Below are positions 60,622-64,000 of a stretch of DNA of 64,000 bases, piece after piece. The stretch lies in contig NZ_JASBTN010000024.1 in the NCBI RefSeq assembly GCF_030148435.1, positions 1-64,000 of the forward strand, in the 5' to 3' direction. The notes under the pieces are model-generated. The model was not told where the DNA came from and searched no databases. It saw nothing but the letters and a program-made list of their open reading frames with translations. This DNA comes from Aliiroseovarius sp. Its GTDB lineage: Bacteria; Pseudomonadota; Alphaproteobacteria; Rhodobacterales; Rhodobacteraceae. Both the position numbers and the translations under genes were made by a program. How positions within the stretch are numbered: the first letter of the stretch is position 1; each line of letters begins with the position of its first letter.

Positions 60622-61712
60622 CGCTGCATTTCTACATTGCGCGCAGGTTCCTGCGGTCATTCGTGATCACCGCGGTGCTTCTGGCCTGTATCTTCATGTT
60701 GATGGATATGCTGGAACAGGTGCGCAAGTTTGACAGCACCGAGGTCGGTTTCAGGGAACTTCTCGAGCTGGTCGGCACCAACATGCCGGAATGGATGTAC
60801 CGGATTCTGCCACTGGTGGTGATCCTGTCGACCCTTGCGATGTTCCTGGGTCTGGCGCGCAGTTCGGAAATGGTGGTCACGCGAGCCGCGGGGCGCTCTG
60901 CCCTGATGACGCTGGCCTCGCCGGTGCTGACGGTATTTGCGATCGGCCTTCTGTCGCTGGCGGTGTTGAACCCCTTCGCCGCAGCCACCGCCAAGCAATA
61001 CGACCAGCTGGAAGCGAAATATGCCGGCACCAGAAGTCAGATCCTGTCGATCTCGGAGGAGGGGCTGTGGCTCAGGCAGGGCAGCGACGCCGGCCAGACC
61101 GTGATCCGCGCCCAGCGCTCGGGCGTCACCGGTACGCAGCTTTTTGACGTGACCTTCTACGCATTTGATACGCAGGGGCTCCCGCTGACCCGCATCACCG
61201 CGGCCGAGGCCCGGCTGGACGTGGGCCGCTGGGCGTTGCGCGACGCCAAGGTCTGGGATCTGACCCTCGAGAATGCGGAAAGCAAGGCGATCACGCATCG
61301 CGTCTACTGGGTCGCCTCGAACCTGACCCAGACCCAGATCGAAGACAGTTTCGGCAACCCGTCGACCATTTCGATCTGGGAGCTGCCCGGCTTTATCGAT
61401 CAGCTGGAGCAGGCCGGGTTCACCGCGCGGGCGCACCAGGTCTGGCTGCAGATGGAACTGGCCACACCGTTGTTCCTGATCGCCATGGTGCTGATCGGCG
61501 CGGGGTTCACCATGCGCCACACGCGGTTCGGCCACACCGGGCTGATGGTGCTGCTGGCGCTGATTTTTGGTTTTGGCATCTATTTCATCCGCAACTTTGC
61601 GCAGATACTGGGTGAAAACGGCCAGATTCCGGTCATGGTCGCAGCCTGGACACCTCCGGTGGCGGCTATCCTGATGTCGCTTGGCATCCTACTGCATCTG
61701 GAGGACGGATGA
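60618..61712 (+). CDS. lptG: LPS export ABC transporter permease LptG
   Basis: A 364-residue paralogue and partner of LptF. Transmembrane helices at the N- and C-terminal thirds surround a periplasmic jellyroll domain. The ATG at 60618 overlaps the lptF stop codon (ATGA). The N-terminus (LHFYIARRFLRSFVITAVLL) is typical. Confidence 0.95.
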   Translation: MTLHFYIARRFLRSFVITAVLLACIFMLMDMLEQVRKFDSTEVGFRELLELVGTNMPEWMYRILPLVVILSTLAMFLGLARSSEMVVTRAAGRSALMTLASPVLTVFAIGLLSLAVLNPFAAATAKQYDQLEAKYAGTRSQILSISEEGLWLRQGSDAGQTVIRAQRSGVTGTQLFDVTFYAFDTQGLPLTRITAAEARLDVGRWALRDAKVWDLTLENAESKAITHRVYWVASNLTQTQIEDSFGNPSTISIWELPGFIDQLEQAGFTARAHQVWLQMELATPLFLIAMVLIGAGFTMRHTRFGHTGLMVLLALIFGFGIYFIRNFAQILGENGQIPVMVAAWTPPVAAILMSLGILLHLEDG

Positions 61713-63850
61713 TGGCATTGCGTCTGCGTTCCCTTCTGGCGACCCTGTCACTGTGCGTGGCCCTGCCGCTAGCCGCCCCCGCCCTGTCGCAAAGCGCGCC
61801 CGCCACTCTGGTGGCCGACAGCATGCGCGCCACCGGCCCCGGCCGGATCGAGGCGTCCGGCAATGTGGTGGTGCTCTACCAGAACATGCGCCTTTCCGCC
61901 GCGCGTGTCAGCTACGACCGGGCCACGGACAGGCTGGAGATCGAGGGACCGATCACGCTGACCCAGGCCGATGGCTCGATGATTGTTCTCGCCGACTCAG
62001 CGGAGCTGTCGACCGACATGGCGGACGGGATCATGCAAAGCGCCCGTGTGGTGCTGGATCAGCAGTTGCAGATCGCCGCGGCCGAACTGAACCGGGTTGG
62101 CGGGCGATATACCCAGGCTTCCAAGGTCATCGCGTCATCCTGCGAGGTCTGCCTGGCCCGCCCAACCCCCCTGTGGGAAATCCGGGCCCGCGAGGTGGTG
62201 CATGATGCGGTGGAGCGGCAGCTCTATTTCACCAACGCGCAGTTCCGTGTCATGGGCGTGCCGATTTTCTGGCTGCCCCGTCTGCGCCTGCCGGATCCCA
62301 CCCTGGACCGCGCCACCGGCTTTCTGGCCCCGCGCCTGTCGACCTCGACACGTCTGGGCAAGGGGCTGCGCACCCCCTATTTCATCCGCCTGGGTGATCA
62401 CGCCGACCTCACCGTGACCCCCTTCCTCACCTCGAAGACGAACACGGTGGAGCTGCGATACCGCCAGGCCTTTACCAAGGGCCGTATCACCCTGAACGGC
62501 GCGATCAGCGATGACGAACTGCTGCCCGGCCAGACCCGCTGGTATCTGTTCGGTTCGGGCCAGTTCGAAGTCGGGCGTGATTTCCAGCTGGAGTTCGGCA
62601 TCGAGCAGGTCTCGGACGCGAGCTACCTGACCGACTACAACTATACCGACGCCGACCGGCTGGAAAGCCACCTCACCCTGTCGCGCACCCGGCGTGACGA
62701 GTTCATCCTGGCCGGGCTGACCCAATACGAGACCCTGCGCGCGGACGAAATTGCGAACTCCGGCGAATTGCCTTTTGGCCAGGCCGAGTTTCTCTACGAA
62801 CGACGCTTCGACGGCGCCCTGGGTGGCGGTGGTTTCTGGCAGGTCTTCGGGGACAGCTATTGGCGAGAAAGCGACAACCCGGTTGGCGGCGCTGGCCGGG
62901 ATGGCGCGCGGTTGAGCCTTGTCGGCGAATGGCGTCGCGACTGGGTGCTGTCCGGCGGGATCGAGGCAGAACTGCGCGGACGCCTTGACGCGGACAGCTA
63001 CTGGATCTGGCAGGATGACAGCTTTGACACGAACAACACCCATGTGACCCCCGCTGCCGGGCTGACCCTGCGCTATCCGATGTCGCGCACCACGGGTTCC
63101 GGTGCGCTTGAGGTGCTGGAACCGGTGGCGCAACTCGCCTGGTCCGACCGCGTGGGCGCGGGTGTCCCCAACGAGGACAGTACGCTGGTCGAATTCGACG
63201 AGACCAACCTGTTCGCGCTGGACCGATTCCCCGGCCAGGACGCCCATGAACGTGGCACCCGGGCGGCGCTTGGCGTGACCTGGACCCGGTTCCTGCCCGG
63301 AGACTGGACCTATGCGCTGGCAGCCGGACGGGTCTGGCACCAAAGGGATCTGGGGCAATTCAGCACGGTGTCCGGCCTGTCGGGCAACACTTCGGACTGG
63401 CTGGTGGCCGGGCAGGTACAGTTGGCGGACAGGTTTGCGCTGCAAGCCCGTACGCTTCTGGGCGATGACAGCAAGCTTAACAAATCCGAAGTGCTTGCAA
63501 TGTTCCAAAACGACCGCGTCGCCTTTGCAACCGGACATATCTGGGTCGCCGCCGACCTGGCCGAGGACCGCGACGCGCCGGTAAACGAATGGAGCTGGGA
63601 TTCGACCTTCCAGATCAACGACAACTGGCAGGCCAGCGCCGATTGGCGCTATGACCTTGGCCTTGATAATTTGACCAAGGCGGGGTTTGGCCTGGAATAC
63701 AGCAATGAATGCGTGACCATCGACCTTTCCCTCTCGCGTCGCTTCACCTCATCGACTAGTGTGAAGCCGACCACGAATATCGGTTTCGGCGTCTCGCTGA
63801 ACGGTTTTGGTGGCCGACGCGGGACCCAGAGGTCGACATGCGTGCGATAG
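61712..63850 (+). CDS. lptD: LPS-assembly protein LptD
   Basis: A 712-residue outer-membrane protein that inserts lipopolysaccharide into the outer leaflet. It has a signal peptide (LATLSLCVALPLAAPALS), an N-terminal OstA/jellyroll domain (ATLVADSMRATGPGRIEASG) and a long beta-barrel domain (WLPRLRLPDPTLDRATGFLAPR...). The C-terminus lies near GVSLNGFGG. Two ATGs (61709, 61712) overlap the lptG stop. The second has better spacing to GGAGG. Confidence 0.95.
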   Translation: MALRLRSLLATLSLCVALPLAAPALSQSAPATLVADSMRATGPGRIEASGNVVVLYQNMRLSAARVSYDRATDRLEIEGPITLTQADGSMIVLADSAELSTDMADGIMQSARVVLDQQLQIAAAELNRVGGRYTQASKVIASSCEVCLARPTPLWEIRAREVVHDAVERQLYFTNAQFRVMGVPIFWLPRLRLPDPTLDRATGFLAPRLSTSTRLGKGLRTPYFIRLGDHADLTVTPFLTSKTNTVELRYRQAFTKGRITLNGAISDDELLPGQTRWYLFGSGQFEVGRDFQLEFGIEQVSDASYLTDYNYTDADRLESHLTLSRTRRDEFILAGLTQYETLRADEIANSGELPFGQAEFLYERRFDGALGGGGFWQVFGDSYWRESDNPVGGAGRDGARLSLVGEWRRDWVLSGGIEAELRGRLDADSYWIWQDDSFDTNNTHVTPAAGLTLRYPMSRTTGSGALEVLEPVAQLAWSDRVGAGVPNEDSTLVEFDETNLFALDRFPGQDAHERGTRAALGVTWTRFLPGDWTYALAAGRVWHQRDLGQFSTVSGLSGNTSDWLVAGQVQLADRFALQARTLLGDDSKLNKSEVLAMFQNDRVAFATGHIWVAADLAEDRDAPVNEWSWDSTFQINDNWQASADWRYDLGLDNLTKAGFGLEYSNECVTIDLSLSRRFTSSTSVKPTTNIGFGVSLNGFGGRRGTQRSTCVR

Positions 63851-63881
63851 AGGACGGACAGATAACGTGGGTAGTTTGAAG

Positions 63882-64000
63882 ATGAAGGCCATTGTTTCTT
63901 CGCTGACGCACCGGGCCGGGGCCTGGATCGTTTCAGGGGCGCCGGCGCTCTGCCTGGCATTGGGCTTTGGCCTTGGAACGCCGGCCGCTGGCGTGGCGCA
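63882..64000 (+). CDS. Start of an exported protein, probably SurA (cut by window end)
   Basis: From the ATG at 63882 (or GTG 63867 in the same frame) an open frame runs to the last base. It encodes a signal-peptide-like N-terminus with a hydrophobic core (GAPALCLALGFGLGTPAAG). SurA, the periplasmic chaperone and peptidyl-prolyl isomerase for outer-membrane proteins, normally follows lptD in this group. No SurA domain is visible in this fragment, so the name rests on gene order. Confidence 0.6.
   Translation, partial: MKAIVSSLTHRAGAWIVSGAPALCLALGFGLGTPAAGVA

Overview
The window is high-GC DNA (GC-rich third codon positions, dense operons with 4-base ATGA or GTGA start/stop overlaps). It most resembles an alphaproteobacterium of the Roseobacter clade (Rhodobacterales). 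The pepA-holC / lptF-lptG-lptD-(surA) block, the bkd operon next to an Lrp-type regulator, the ModE-ModABC set and the GC-rich extragenic inverted repeat all fit that group. The assignment comes from gene families and order, not from a marker gene. I saw no rRNA, tRNA, transposase, integrase or CRISPR array.

Region 1 (1-24379) is a copper and periplasmic redox-stress island. It starts with a copper P-type ATPase (copA, cut by the left edge) and a divergent copZ, each with a CueR-like promoter. A long leftward operon (9486 down to 3070) encodes an L,D-transpeptidase, cytochromes c, a cytochrome c' with a Met-rich insert, a multicopper oxidase, a DsbA-like oxidoreductase, a small His/Met-rich peptide and a DUF411 protein. 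Divergent from it, a rightward set encodes a DUF2933-like protein, a small lipoprotein, a DsbD/ScsB-type reductase and a second L,D-transpeptidase. A second leftward operon (20427 down to 13325) carries a response regulator, a histidine kinase, a SHOCT protein, the heme-lyase genes ccmF-ccmG-ccmH-ccmI and a lipoprotein. Divergent from that is a rightward operon with a Met-repeat EF-hand protein, DUF302, rhodanese, VTT-family and Lgt genes. The same 10-bp-spaced TTGTATC-like direct repeat occurs in both divergent control regions, which suggests that the island's own two-component system controls both halves.

Region 2 (24438-39518) is mostly metabolic. It holds a coiled-coil protein, a Na/Pi cotransporter with a PhoU-like tail, a glutamate-dehydrogenase-family enzyme with a LysR regulator, a quinone/catechol cluster (glutathionyl-hydroquinone reductase, DOPA-type extradiol dioxygenase, DoxX, divergent LysR), the branched-chain 2-oxoacid dehydrogenase operon (bkdA1-bkdA2-bkdB-lpdV) with an Lrp/AsnC regulator and a perfect palindromic operator, and an anaerobic sulfatase-maturase-type radical SAM enzyme without a nearby sulfatase.

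Region 3 (39549-44087) is the most unusual part: a five-gene leftward operon. Its first gene encodes a 787-residue membrane protein that joins two TrkA/RCK-like Rossmann domains, a prokaryotic RyR domain and a C-terminal SLOG-like domain. It overlaps by four bases a gene for a three-TM protein with an unassigned alpha/beta domain. A PH-like membrane protein and two small membrane proteins follow. This architecture resembles nucleotide-signal sensing systems predicted in biological conflict.

Region 4 (44259-64000) has a LysR regulator, a second cytochrome c'/diheme cytochrome pair in the same gene order as in region 1, a hydantoinase/oxoprolinase subunit, modE-modABC with two molybdate-operator-like palindromes, and then housekeeping genes: TfoX-C, DUF4112, ndk, ABC-F, MarC, a retropepsin-like protease, holC, pepA, lptF, lptG, lptD and the start of a secreted protein, probably SurA.
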